Shown here: one piece after another, positions 19,480 to 29,353 of the stretch
Layout: every line of letters begins with the position of its first letter
Numbering within the stretch: the first letter of the stretch is position 1
Origin: Homalodisca vitripennis
Lineage: Eukaryota > Arthropoda > Insecta > Hemiptera > Cicadellidae
Direction of reading: 5' to 3'
NCBI RefSeq assembly: GCF_021130785.1
Contig: NW_025777620.1
Span: 62,001-126,000 of the forward strand
Length of the DNA stretch: 64,000 nt
Made by a program: the position numbers and the translations under genes
The notes under the pieces: generated by a model
What the model saw: the letters and a program-made list of their open reading frames with translations, nothing else
What the model was told of the DNA's origin: nothing
The model's database searches: none

Positions 19480-20411
19480 TATAGAAGATCTACTTTATCA
19501 ATCCAACTGTCATGTGATTTATCAAATCCTAACCAACGCACTAAAACTTTATCACCTTTTTTCCTAACAATCTTTTCTACTAAATACGTGTCTTTGTAAT
19601 TGGTTTTGCTTAGTTCCTCTTGATAGAATCCTCCTTTAATGACATTTCCTTTATCATCTCTTAATATATATGTAATAGGTTTCGTTAACTGTACTTTATA
19701 TACAGTATATATTTCATTGCTCCATTGAGGAAAATAACCTTTAGTAAACACTTTAGATTTTTTGCTTACTCTAACTGGATCACCAACTTTGAATCTTTGT
19801 TTTAACTGAGGAGTTTTACGGGTTTTAACAATCCTTAATAAAATATCTCTCTCATTTAGATTTGTTACATCAATAGGTTTGACTCCTATAGTTCTGTGAA
19901 CAGTATTGTTATATACGTTTACAAGCTTTGGTAATAAACCGAGCCAGCGGTAACTACCTTGTTCACTAAACGCTCTCCACATTTTACTTTTCAGTGTGCG
20001 GTTAAACCTTTCAACGATTACCGCTTTTTTATCTGAGAATGTATGATAATGATTTATATTATACTTATTTAGTAACGATTTAACTCTAGAATTGAACCAT
20101 TCAGTACCCTGGTCAGTCTGAAAATGTTTCATAGGATATTTTAATAATATTGGTTTTAGAACTTTCTCAATTTCAAGCCCACTTTTAGACTTCAACGGTA
20201 TAGCAATTGCAAATTTACTGAAACAATTAATAATTGTCATTATATATTTAAAACCCTTATTTTCTTTTTGAAATGGAATCATTTCCACTAAATCTGCTTG
20301 ATATAGATCATTAATACCCTTAAGTTCAACATGACGAGTATGAAAATTCCTACGTGCTTGTTTATGCAATTCTCTTGCAATACCAGCTCTAACAGCTAAT
20401 GTATTCATCAT
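19479..20411 (-). CDS. retroviral-type (RVE) integrase with chromodomain
   Basis: 310 codons, intact. The catalytic core has Asp in YQADLVEM, Asp in FQTDQGTEWF and Glu in AVIVERFNRTLK (D,D-35-E layout). An SH3-like segment follows, and the last ~35 residues form a chromodomain (YLVEKIV...VRWLGFD..HDSW.....L). It inserts the element and makes 6-bp duplications, consistent with TAAACG. No clear N-terminal HHCC zinc finger is present in this frame. Integrase stop and ATPase start share one base. Confidence 0.95.
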   Translation of the reverse strand: MMNTLAVRAGIARELHKQARRNFHTRHVELKGINDLYQADLVEMIPFQKENKGFKYIMTIINCFSKFAIAIPLKSKSGLEIEKVLKPILLKYPMKHFQTDQGTEWFNSRVKSLLNKYNINHYHTFSDKKAVIVERFNRTLKSKMWRAFSEQGSYRWLGLLPKLVNVYNNTVHRTIGVKPIDVTNLNERDILLRIVKTRKTPQLKQRFKVGDPVRVSKKSKVFTKGYFPQWSNEIYTVYKVQLTKPITYILRDDKGNVIKGGFYQEELSKTNYKDTYLVEKIVRKKGDKVLVRWLGFDKSHDSWIDKVDLL

Positions 20412-20466
20412 GAGTTATACTCTGGTAGTGAAAAATAAAAACAACAATATATCATGATATAGTATT

Positions 20467-20934
20467 TTATTTGACAAGTTCACAGAAAGGTGATGCTCTC
20501 TTGTGTTCTTCTTGCGGATTGTCTTCTGGACTCCACTGATCCAAAGTAACACCACAGCTAACGCAGGTAGTCGAATCACCAGTTCCAATGTAGTAAAACC
20601 CGGTGCTCACCATTTCTTCTATTGCAGGATATGATTTAGGCCACATCATAAAAGTCTCTTTCATAACCTTCTCAGTTTCAGCAACAGACCTTTTGTACTT
20701 GCAATAGTTGTTATAATCCTCCTTTATAAATTTACTCAGGTCACAATCTGGATTGTTGATTTTATGAACGAAATTTAAATGTCTAATAGTTAGTCTGGTG
20801 CTGTCTGACTGCCATCCGCATCCGCAGCAAATAACATTCTCAAAATACTTTGTCCGATAAAATCCAGAGTTTGTTAAGTCCTTTTTAGTACAGTTGAAAA
20901 TGTTACAACAGCCATTAACGGTATCTACTGACAT
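20467..20934 (-). CDS. two-BIR (IAP-like) protein
   Basis: 155 codons. The C-terminal domain matches a BIR zinc fold (GFYYIGTGD..TCVSCG....W...D.P..EH.....FC, ending near residue 151). An earlier, more divergent BIR-like unit (GFYRT....ICCGCG......RH......C) is at residues ~22-60. BIR proteins bind caspases or other IAP partners, and insect viruses carry them to limit host-cell death; that role is inferred. There is no RING domain. The stop codon lies six bases from an AATAAA-like signal. Confidence 0.82.
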   Translation of the reverse strand: MSVDTVNGCCNIFNCTKKDLTNSGFYRTKYFENVICCGCGWQSDSTRLTIRHLNFVHKINNPDCDLSKFIKEDYNNYCKYKRSVAETEKVMKETFMMWPKSYPAIEEMVSTGFYYIGTGDSTTCVSCGVTLDQWSPEDNPQEEHKRASPFCELVK

Positions 20935-21008
20935 TGTTGTTGTTGTTAGAACAGCGCACGTACTAAAGACTATTACAAAAGAACAATTATTAAAAATACA
21001 TTTGTTAT

Positions 21009-21788
21009 CTATGAACTTTGAACAGATAATGATGTCATAACTTTATTTAAACAGTACGTACAATGTCTTTTCTTAACGTTATGCGGGTAGTGTTCTTTAC
21101 ATGTCATGCTTAAGACAATGTCTATATCACATTTCAAATTGCTGGGTAGTTTATCATATATATTTTCTACATCCTCAGAATGATTTACAATGAAATGTTT
21201 TGGGATAAACTTGACCATACCAGCTGACATATGTTTGTATCCTTTTTGAAAACACTCCTTAAAGGCTAAATTGACATTTTCCATTTGTTTCTCCACAAGC
21301 TTTTGTGCATTGAACCATTGCAACAATACATGTACATTAATATAAGCACAATTGTGTGGACTGTGATTAAAACTACATTCTTTCATCGAACTCGGTTGTA
21401 CAAATTGAGATCTCAAAATAGACAAATTGGGACAACCGAGATCTTCTATATTAATAACATTAACACAAAAATCTGACAGTAAACTAGTTATAAACTTTTG
21501 TTTTTCGTTTCCCTTCACATACACATTTCCGTTTATTTTAACATTTGAAAATATATCTTTCATTGAATTATACTCTGTAAAACCAGATCCCCAATACAGT
21601 CCATGGTATTGTCTCTCCAACCACAGCACCTGTTTTTGTATTTGTGGTGTGAGTTCATGAAAATTACACGGTGGCTGAAATAAATGGAGCTCATATATTT
21701 GTGCATCAGTTGAAATAAGAGCAAGTTCTTTTACTATAAATTCATTGTTACTATTTTTAAACCCTTGAAAATCTATTATGAACTCCAT
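21009..21788 (-). CDS. exonuclease-like (RNase H fold?) protein
   Basis: 259 codons, intact. The N-terminal FIIDFQGF...FIVKELALIS, later YVKGNEKQKFI and NVINIEDLGCPNL, and a Cys/His C-terminus (CKEHY....KKRHCTYCLN) resemble a family of proteins in insect mobile elements with a DnaQ-like 3'-5' exonuclease fold. The usual DxE motif reads DFQ, so activity is doubtful. It is the first gene behind the right-arm promoter and intron. A six-codon upstream ORF (21868-21848) lies between the acceptor and this ATG unless a later acceptor (~21809) is used. Confidence 0.45.
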   Translation of the reverse strand: MEFIIDFQGFKNSNNEFIVKELALISTDAQIYELHLFQPPCNFHELTPQIQKQVLWLERQYHGLYWGSGFTEYNSMKDIFSNVKINGNVYVKGNEKQKFITSLLSDFCVNVINIEDLGCPNLSILRSQFVQPSSMKECSFNHSPHNCAYINVHVLLQWFNAQKLVEKQMENVNLAFKECFQKGYKHMSAGMVKFIPKHFIVNHSEDVENIYDKLPSNLKCDIDIVLSMTCKEHYPHNVKKRHCTYCLNKVMTSLSVQSS

Positions 21789-21874
21789 CTTCTTCTTCTA
21801 GTGATGAGCTGTAAAATCACGTGGTTCTCTGACGTCAATAGACTGCTTCACCATTTGTCGGAATCCATTTTTCT

Positions 21875-22376
21875 CTAATAAAAAAAAGAAATAATTAATA
21901 ACAAATAAGTGTTACTTACACTAAATATTATTCTAAGTAAAGTTGATTTTTAATCTTTTATACTTTTAGAAAGCGTAAGATTGTAAACAATTATTATTTA
22001 AAATAAAACAACTGTTAAACAGAGAACTTACGTTAACACCGCAAGGTTTCCGTTCTCTGCTCAACAGCACTAAGTATATTATTTACAGACTTGTAATTCT
22101 TTAAAGTGTAATAGAAAACTTGTGTTAACACCGCAAGGTTTCCATTTTCTATCACACTGACTATAAAGTGAATTTTTATTAATATTTTTAACATAAAACA
22201 ACTGTTAAACAGAGAACTTACGTTAACACCGCAAGGTTTCCGTTCTCTGCTCAACAGCACTAAGTATATTATTTACAGACTTGTAATTCTTTAAAGTGTA
22301 ATAGAAAACTTGTGTTAACACCGCAAGGTTTCCATTTTCTATCACACTGACTATAAAGTGAAAGATTACTACTTAC
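21875..22376 (-). other. 5' intron of the right-arm transcript
   Basis: Mirror of the left intron: donor CAA|GTAAGTAG at 22377/22376, acceptor after a T-rich tract (TTTATTAG) ending at 21875, 502 nt. Four hairpin repeats lie inside. Unlike the left arm, the spliced junction does not make an ATG. An alternative acceptor (TTTTACAG) ends at 21809. Confidence 0.65.
22020..22347 (-). ncRNA. cluster of four intronic hairpin repeats (right arm)
   Basis: In transcript order: 22347-22296, 22249-22210, 22157-22106, 22059-22020. Long (52-nt) and short (~40-nt) types alternate. The second pair is a direct 190-bp duplication of the first. The long type equals left copy 1. The short type has stem CAGAGAAC/GTTCTCTG, perfectly paired, where the left short copy has a G-U at the inner end. 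The core GGAAACCTTGCGGTGTTAAC is preserved in all four. Confidence 0.6.
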
Positions 22377-22830
22377 TTGTTAAGTGAGAAGCGGACGAGT
22401 AGAAGTCGAAAATTGAACTTGATCAACTCTCTGAGGAGGAGAACGCTATATACCCATCCAGAACTGACGTTTGAGGTTAAAGGCGAACACGTGTTGATAG
22501 AAAGTTGCAGTTTTAAACATTCTAAAGGTTTAAGGTGACCACGTGTCGACAAAATGTAGTAAACAAGGGTAAATAAAGGACAAATAGCGCTTCATTTAAA
22601 ATTAAATTGGTTGTTAGATAAAACATTTATCGGAGGTCAGGTCAATTGATATCAAAGCTTAGTATAATGAATATTATACCAATCATCTTCTGTCTTTATT
22701 GGGACGTTAACACAAATAAAATTAATACCTCAGTAAAAAGTTATATTTATATTAAACATATATACATAAAATTGTTTTTCTAGTAAATCTTCTGAACTGT
22801 TGATTATTTCTGCTCTTCTAACTTTATTAA
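22106..22830 (-). repeat. Polinton inner inverted repeat, right copy
   Basis: Reverse complement of about 6862-7560. It includes the shared AATAAA (complement of 22823-22828), promoter, leader exon, donor and first hairpin. It is shorter than the left copy by a few small deletions. Identity is high apart from these. Confidence 0.85.
22447..22452 (-). promoter_or_regulatory. TATA box of the right-arm transcript
   Basis: Same TATATAG context and the same downstream leader exon as 7398-7404, with a few substitutions in the leader. It drives leftward transcription into the intron and the gene at 21788. Confidence 0.65.
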
Positions 22831-22833
22831 GAC

Positions 22834-23466
22834 TTAGACACCACGTCTTAAAATTCCTTTTCTTCTCCGACAGTAACATCTTCGACTTCTATATTTGGGT
22901 GACTTCACTTCGTACAATTCCTTGTTTCTTAATTCAGCATCATATTCTAGGACACGAATTGTTGTATTCAATCTTGAGATTTCATTATTTAACTGTCCTA
23001 TTCTATCGATGTATTCCTCAATGTCTTTTTGTAAAGATTCTTTAACATATGCGCAATCATCAGCTTGCAGACAACAGTCATTTGTTTCATTTAAAATTTC
23101 AAGTGTGGTCGTGTCATCACTATAGTTGTCTTCATTAAATGTAGAGTCGTTTTCGTCAAAAGAAAACGTTTCATCACCTTGTTCTGACGGAGCATCATTC
23201 ATAGTCTCTTCATTAAAAAATGACAACGATTCTTCTCCATCAGATCCACTAGTTGTCTCTTGGCTACTAACATTGAAATAGTTCAAAGTGAACAACGCTT
23301 GATGGGGAGATTTAGGTGAGTAATGTAAATCTATCCTTGTTCTGTTTGATATTGCGTGAGCTACAAGTGTACTTCCATTACCCCAGTGTTGTGAAGAGAA
23401 ATTTTGTTGACTGTACACAACACTCAAAACATAAAGGAAGATTACATACGGCATTGTTACCGACAT
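22834..23466 (-). CDS. secreted or surface coiled-coil protein
   Basis: ATG at 23466 is the first Met codon in this frame (the upstream in-frame codon is GTG), giving ~210 codons. A signal-peptide-like core (VIFLYVLSVVY) follows the start and is cut plausibly after VYS. The ectodomain is acidic and Ser/Thr-rich with several N-glycosylation sites (NFSS, NGST, NRT, NVSS). Three Cys cluster near residue 137 (DCCLQADDC). A coiled coil follows (residues ~150-190), and the C-terminus is basic with CYCRRRK. A TATA box lies at 23519-23514 and an AATAAA at 22828-22823. Family not recognised; an envelope-associated or secreted accessory role is only a guess. Confidence 0.6.
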   Translation of the reverse strand: MSVTMPYVIFLYVLSVVYSQQNFSSQHWGNGSTLVAHAISNRTRIDLHYSPKSPHQALFTLNYFNVSSQETTSGSDGEESLSFFNEETMNDAPSEQGDETFSFDENDSTFNEDNYSDDTTTLEILNETNDCCLQADDCAYVKESLQKDIEEYIDRIGQLNNEISRLNTTIRVLEYDAELRNKELYEVKSPKYRSRRCYCRRRKGILRRGV

Positions 23467-23725
23467 GATTAACACACATAATAATAATAATAAATCAATA
23501 GCGAGTCAATCCATTTATATTCTTACAAAATGCATATTAAGCAGAAAAATATAACTCGAAACACTCTCGAGTCAATCGTACTATTAGGTTACTATTAGGT
23601 TAGAAGAATTGTTTTTTTTTTTTTTGGATAACGTTGCATTATATTATTCATCACCTAGTTTTAAAGAGAAAAAAACCTTATCGGTCTGATGGACTGGTTG
23701 GCAGACGCCTGACAGTGATATCAGG
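23467..23725. other. region between secreted-protein gene and right terminal repeat
   Basis: Holds the TATA box (TTTATA at 23514-23519), a long T run near 23610-23624, and no gene. The left counterpart of this slot is 6508-6559 and is much shorter. Confidence 0.5.
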
Positions 23726-24057
23726 TCCGTGACCTAGAGGTTAAGAATTCGCGATACGAACTGGCGCGTGCCGATAACGAAACGTAAACAATAGTAGCGA
23801 CCTCGCGGGCTTATCTAATTGTTATTTAATTGAGGTCAATTGCTTTTAATTGAGCTCAAGGTTATCTGGCGCGTGCCAAACCGGAAAAAGTCGAAGGTTA
23901 TCTTTGATAAGCCTTATCTAATTGATTTATAATTGGGGTCGGGGTTATCTAGCGCGTGTTTATCTTTGGAATGCGGAAAAGGTCAGAGGTTATCACTGAT
24001 AAGGACCCCCCGCAGAGAGATAACATTCTGTCCTAGAACCTACAATTTACTACTACT
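23726..24057 (-). repeat. Polinton right outer terminal inverted repeat
   Basis: Inverted copy of 6176-6507, differing at about two bases (for example ATAAATC versus AAAAATC). It ends ...ACTACTACT at 24057. Confidence 0.93.
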
Positions 24058-24063
24058 TAAACG
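24058..24063. other. target-site duplication, right copy (TAAACG)
   Basis: Second copy of the 6-bp duplication. Satellite sequence continues directly (CCTTCTACTAAATCTC), restoring the interrupted unit. Confidence 0.93.
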
Positions 24064-25764
24064 CCTTCTACTAAATCTCAGCAAACTAATAGGAACACAC
24101 TATTGTTAATACAAATCAAAAGATATGGGAACTAACAAAACATTAAGTGGTTTCCTAGGAAACATAAATTGTTCTTTGGAAACTTATTTTATTCAGTTTA
24201 AGCCCCATTGTACTATATATGATACATTAAACGCCTAATACTAAATCTCAGCTACCTAATAGTAACACAGTATAGTTAGTACAAATCAAAAGATTTCGAA
24301 ACTAACAAAACATTAAGTGGTTTCCTAGGAAACGTAAATTATTTTTTGGAAAATAATTCTACTCAGCTTTAGTCACATTGTACTATTTATAATATATTAA
24401 ACGTCTTCTACTAAATCTCAGCTAATTAATAGTAACACACAATAGTTAATACAAATCAATCAAAAGATATCGAAACTAACAAACATTAAGTGGTTTCCTA
24501 GGAAACGTAAATTATTCTTTGGAAAATTATTTTATTCAGTTTTAGTCACATTGTACTATTTATTATACATTAAACGCAATCTACTAAATCTCAGCAATCT
24601 AATAGTAACACGCTATATTGAATACAAATTAAAAGTTATCGAAACAAACAAAAACAATAAGCAGTATCCTAGGAAATGTAAATTATTCTTTGGAAAATTA
24701 TATTATTCAGTTTTAGCCACATTGTACTATTTATGTTATAAGAAACGCCTTCTACTAAATCTCAGCTTCCTAATAGTAAACACACTATTGTTAATACAAA
24801 TCAAAAGATATCGAAAGTAACAAAACATTAAGTGGTTTCTTAGGAAACGTAAATTATCTTTGGAAAATTATTTTATTTTTTTAAGACCCATTGTACTATA
24901 TATGATACATTAAACGCCTTATACTAAATCTCAGCTAAGTAATAGTAACACAGTATAGTTAGTACAAATCAAAAGATATCGAAACTAACAAAACATTAAG
25001 TGGTTTCCTAGGTCACGTAAATTATTTTTTGGAAAATTATTTTATTCAGTTTTAGTCACATTGTACTATTTATTATATATTAACGCCTTCTACTAAATCT
25101 CAGCTACCTAATAGTAATACACTATTGTTAATACTAATCAAAATATATCGAATATAAGAAAACATTAAGTGGTTTCCTAGGAAACGTAATTTATTATTTA
25201 GAAAATTGTTTTATTCCGTTTTAGTCACATTGTACAATTTATGCTATATTAAATGCCTAATTTTAAATGTCAGTAAACTAATAGTAACGCAGTATAATTA
25301 TGCAAATCAAAAGATATCGAAACTAACAAAACATTGAGTGGTTACCTAGTAAACGTAAATTATTCTTTGGAAAATTATTTTATTCCGTTTTAGTCACATT
25401 GTACAATTTATGCTATATTAAATGCCTAATTCTAAATCTCAGTAAACTAATAGTAACGCAGTATAATTATGCAAATCAAAAGATATCGAAACTAACAAAA
25501 CATTATGTGGTTTCCTAGCAAACGTTAATTATTCATCGGAAAATTATTTTATTCAGTTTTAGACACATTGTACTATTTATGATATATGAAACGCCTAATT
25601 CTAAATCTCAGTAAACTAATAGTAACGAAGTTTAGTTATGCAAATCGATAGATATCGAAACTAACAAAACATTAATTGGTTTCCTAGGAAACGTAAAATA
25701 TTCCTTGGAAAATTATTTTATTCAGTTTTAGTCACATTGTACTATTTATTATATATTAAACGCC
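24064..25764. repeat. ~170-bp satellite array (right of the Polinton)
   Basis: About ten units. It continues the array at 4478-6175, so the pre-insertion block was ~20 units (3.4 kb), like the block at 32478-36215. The last units resemble the end of that block. No gene seen. Confidence 0.9.
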
Positions 25765-26185
25765 AGTAGTATACTTTGGCCGTTCCTGGGACAAAGCACC
25801 TGAGACCGGTTCTGGGACAAACCGTGTAAGACCGAATCTGGGACAGAAAATTGTTAGAGAGCGACTAAGAGTGTGAGTACGGGTAGTCAGAACCGCGCCG
25901 CGCGAGTGCTGAACCGTCACCAGCACCGCGCTGGAGGCGTGTGCCAATTGCTTGGCGGTGACGGTTCAGCAGTCGCGCGGCGCGGCGATGACGAGGCGCG
26001 TGCCGATTGCTTGTATACTTACAGTAACAACGCGTGGTGTCTGCGCGGTGGCGGGACAGCGATGACATGCGTGGTGATTCGCGCGGCCGTGGTTCTGACT
26101 ACCCGTACTCACACTCTTATTCGCTCTCTAACAACTTTCTGTCCCAGATTCGGTCTCACACGGTTTGTCCCAGAACCGGTCTCGG
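25765..26185. repeat. GC-rich inverted arms (palindrome, one arm shortened)
   Basis: Starts with the inverted GC arm (AGTAGTATACTTTGGCC...) and passes through a centre with GAGGCGTGTGCCAATTGC into the forward arm. The inverted arm lacks the stretch that contains the TAAGTATACAAGCAATCGGC segment in other copies, so this palindrome is incomplete. Confidence 0.75.
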
Positions 26186-26873
26186 GTGAGCAAACCGAAC
26201 TTTAAGAGTCGAACCATCTTTACAGAGAACCTAGTTGCTGTACATTTTAGTAAAAAAAAATTTTTGTTAAATAAACCTATTTACGTAGGTATGAGTATTC
26301 TAGACATATCAAAGACACTGATATATGATTTCCACTACAATGTAATGAAAGAGAAGTATGGATCTAATATAAAAATGGTGTACACCGATACCGATTCCCT
26401 GATATATGACATCAAAACTAAAAACTTCTACGAAGACATGAAACATATAATTGGATTATTTGATACAATTGACTACCCCAACCCCAACCAATATGGGCTC
26501 CCCCACGTAAACAAAAAAGTTCTGGGTAAAATGAAAGATGAAACTTAATGGTCGAATCATGCGAGAGTTTGTAGGACTACGATCCAAGATGTATGCGAGC
26601 AATATAGAAGACAACCATTTCATAAAGAGGTCTAAGGGCGTGAAAAAAGCTGTAGTTGAAAATGAAATTAACTTTAGCAACTATAAAGACTGTTTGTTTA
26701 GTAACATCGAGCAATACAAAACGATGAATACAATTCGGAGTCAAGCACACAATCTCTACAGCGTAGAACACCACAAAGTGGTACTTTCATCAAAGGACGA
26801 CAAACGTTTCGTACTCGAAGACAATATCCGAACCCTAGCATGGGGTCATCATAGAATATGCGAAAACTGTTAA
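26186..26873 (+). pseudogene. pPolB C-terminal fragment, cassette copy 1
   Basis: Same fragment as 36807-37493 with one extra A near 26540, a frameshift that removes the thumb part, and a few substitutions (for example Leu-Ile for Leu-Met before YDFHYN). It is the most diverged of the six copies. Confidence 0.85.
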
Positions 26874-26880
26874 ATTGTAA

Positions 26881-27558
26881 ATGTATGTAAGAGAACATAC
26901 TATGGAAATTCAAGTGTATTGCAGAGAGAAATTCGAAGACCAATTTTTACCTAGCCCGTTACGGTGTCTTATTGTAGGACCGTCTGGGTGTGGTAAAACG
27001 AACTTGTTATTGAATTTCATTTACAACAAAGATGGAGTTCCGTTCAAGAATCTATACGTGTTTAGTCGTTCAATAGAACAACCTGCATATGTAGATCTGC
27101 GTGAACAATACAGTAGATTAGAAAAAACGTCAGAAGACACATTGCGTTTTTCTATTCTTCCTGTCAAGATCTCATTTCTATCGATGACTGCAAACCAAAC
27201 TCACTTGTGGTATTCGATGACTGCCTCCTAGAAGAGCAAACTAAAATCAAAGACTATTTCATTAGAGGACGTCATAAAGGGATTTCTTGTGTCTACCTGA
27301 GTCAGAGCTATGGTCGGGTTGATATGCAGGTCATACGAAACAATGTTAATCTGTTGTGTCTGTTTACAATGAACAAGTACTATACAAAGAGAGTGTTCCA
27401 GGACTTTGTAGGTTCTGACATGACTTTCAACCAATTTGAGGCTCTCTGTTTTGAGTGCTGGAAAACACCTCATGGATTCATATCTAATAATACTACAGCT
27501 AAACCACAAAAAAAGGAAATATATGTGCAATTTAAAAAGGAAACTATGTGTTGAATAA
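26881..27558 (+). pseudogene. packaging ATPase, cassette copy 1 (frameshifted)
   Basis: Walker A GPSGCGKT is intact. A base is lost near 27126 (AAAAAACG for AAAAAAACC in other copies), which throws the Walker B region out of frame until a second open segment at 27207. An extra A near 27510 compensates in length. Its pPolB neighbour is also broken. Confidence 0.85.
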
Positions 27559-27579
27559 TACTTCGTTGTAAAACGTACC

Positions 27580-27880
27580 AGTATAAACGTAATTTGACGT
27601 TCAAGCATAAACGTAATTTGACGTTTAAGTATAAACGTAATTTGACGTTTAAGTATAAACGTAATTTGACGTTTAAGTATAAACGTAATTTGACGTTTAA
27701 GTATAAACGTAATTTGACGTTTAAGTATAAACGTAATTTGACGTTTAAGTATAAACGTAATTTGACGTTTAAGTATAAACGTAATTTAACGTTCATAAAC
27801 GTAATTTGACGTTCATAAAACGTAATTTGACGTTCATAAACGTAATTTGACGTTCATAAACGTAATTTGACGTTCCCGTG
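27580..27880. repeat. minisatellite array, mainly 24-bp units
   Basis: The first nine units are 24 bp (TTTAAGTATAAACGTAATTTGACG), then 20-bp units. Because 24 is a multiple of three, long spurious open frames appear on both strands. Confidence 0.9.
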
Positions 27881-27939
27881 TAAACGTGACTTAAAAGATT
27901 TGAATAAGAACTCTGTATCTATTACTATAAGTATACAAC

Positions 27940-28236
27940 ATGGCGAATTAACTAGATGCAAAAGAAGCAAGGCGACTTGAAAAAAACCGTATGAAACAGT
28001 TGGTAAGATTTCAACCTCAAGCATCAGATCATCGAACGTTTGAGGATGTAGATTACGATGATGAGCCAGAAGTACAACCTCAAGAGCAATCGATGAAACA
28101 GTTGATGGATTCTAAAGTAGTAACACTTGGTTCTCTGGGAGCCCGATACCTTCCAAAATCCAACGACAAACAGTTTGGTATTTGGTACGATGAAAATCTA
28201 GAGCAGCCGTGCCGATTGCTTGTATACTTACAGTAA
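27940..28236 (+). pseudogene. short decayed copy 3 of the virion-associated protein gene
   Basis: Shares the codon-4 TAA and the ~320-bp deletion. Beyond the stop the frame stays open to the end (ATG at 27991 would give 81 codons). Confidence 0.85.
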
Positions 28237-28497
28237 CAACGCGTGGTGTCTGCGCGGTGGCGGGACAGCGATGACATGCGTGGTGATTCGCGCGGCGCGG
28301 TTCTGACTACCCGTACACACACTCTTAGTTGCTCTCTAACAATTTTCTGTCCCAGATCCGGTCTCACACGGTTTGTCCCAGAACCGGTCTCGGGTGCTTT
28401 GTCCCAGGAACGGCCATACTCACAATTGTGGTAAATAAACACTAGCGTGGTGTCTGCGCGGTGGCGGGACAGCGATGAAATGAGCAGTATACTTTAG
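28237..28497. repeat. GC-rich spacer, variant ending in minisatellite
   Basis: Near copy of 395-655. No gene seen. Confidence 0.7.
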
Positions 28498-28993
28498 TAG
28501 TAATTTGACGTTCATAAACGTAATTTGACGTTTAGGTATAAACGTAATTTAACGTTCATACACGTAATTTAACGGTCATAAACGTAATTTATCGTTTATA
28601 AACTTAATTTGACGTTCATAAACGTAATTTGAGGTGCATAAACGTAATTTGACGTTCATAATCGTAATTTGACGTTCATAAACGTAATTTAACGTTCATA
28701 AACGTAATTTAACGTTCATAAACGTAATTCGACGTTCATAAACGTAATTTGACGTTCATAAACGTAATTTGACGTTTATATATAAACGTAATTTAACGTT
28801 CCTAAACGTAATTTGACGTTTAGGTATAAACGTAATTTAACGTTTATAAACGTAATTCGACGTTAAGTATAAACGTAATTTAACGTTCATAAACGTAATT
28901 TGACGTTCATAAACGTAATTTGACGTTCATTAACGTAATTTGACGTTCAAGTATAAACGTAATTTGACGTTCATAAACGTAATTTGACGTTCC
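28498..28993. repeat. 20-bp minisatellite array
   Basis: Unit-by-unit variant order (for example TTTGAGGTGC, TAATCG) matches 656-1157, which supports a large segmental duplication. Confidence 0.9.
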
Positions 28994-29056
28994 CGTGTAA
29001 ACGTGACTTGAAAGATTTGAATAAGAACTCTGTATCTATTACTATAAGTATACAAC

Positions 29057-29353
29057 ATGGCGAATTAACTAGATGCAAAAGAAGCAAGGCGACTTGAAAA
29101 AAACCGTATGAAACAGTTGGTAAGATTTCAACCTCAAGCATCAGATCATCGAACGTTTGAGGATGTAGATTACGATGATGAGCCAGAAGTACAACCTCAA
29201 GAGCAATCGATGAAACAGTTGATGGATTCTAAAGTAGTAACACTTGGTTCTCTGGGAGCCCGATACCTTCCAAAATCCAACGACAAACAGTTTTGTATTT
29301 TTTACGATGAAAATCTAGAGCAGCCGTGCCGATTGCTTGTATACTTACAGTAA
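29057..29353 (+). pseudogene. short decayed copy 4 of the virion-associated protein gene
   Basis: Shares the codon-4 TAA and the deletion. Substitutions near 29293-29303 change GIWYDE to CIFYDE. Confidence 0.85.

Larger units (their letters stand above)
6176..24057. mobile_element. complete Polinton/Maverick element
   Basis: 17,882 bp with 332-bp terminal inverted repeats beginning AGTAGTAGTAAATTG, a 6-bp target duplication, and the diagnostic set: protein-primed DNA polymerase B, retroviral-type integrase with chromodomain, FtsK/HerA-type ATPase, adenain-like protease, and capsid-like proteins. The near-identical termini (about two differences in 332 bp) suggest recent insertion. Several genes carry single-base breaks, so this copy as written may not be active, or the breaks may be sequencing errors. 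Confidence 0.95.

Noticed and set aside
24551..24820. 89-codon ORF in satellite (and similar at 4964, 32968, 33473, 34770, 50056)
   Set aside because: Repeats every ~170 bp with the satellite and has no non-repeat content.
27470..27796. Open frames made of NVKLRLYL repeats on the - strand (also near 38120, 40583, 61338)
   Set aside because: They are translations of 24-bp minisatellite units, open only because 24 is divisible by three.
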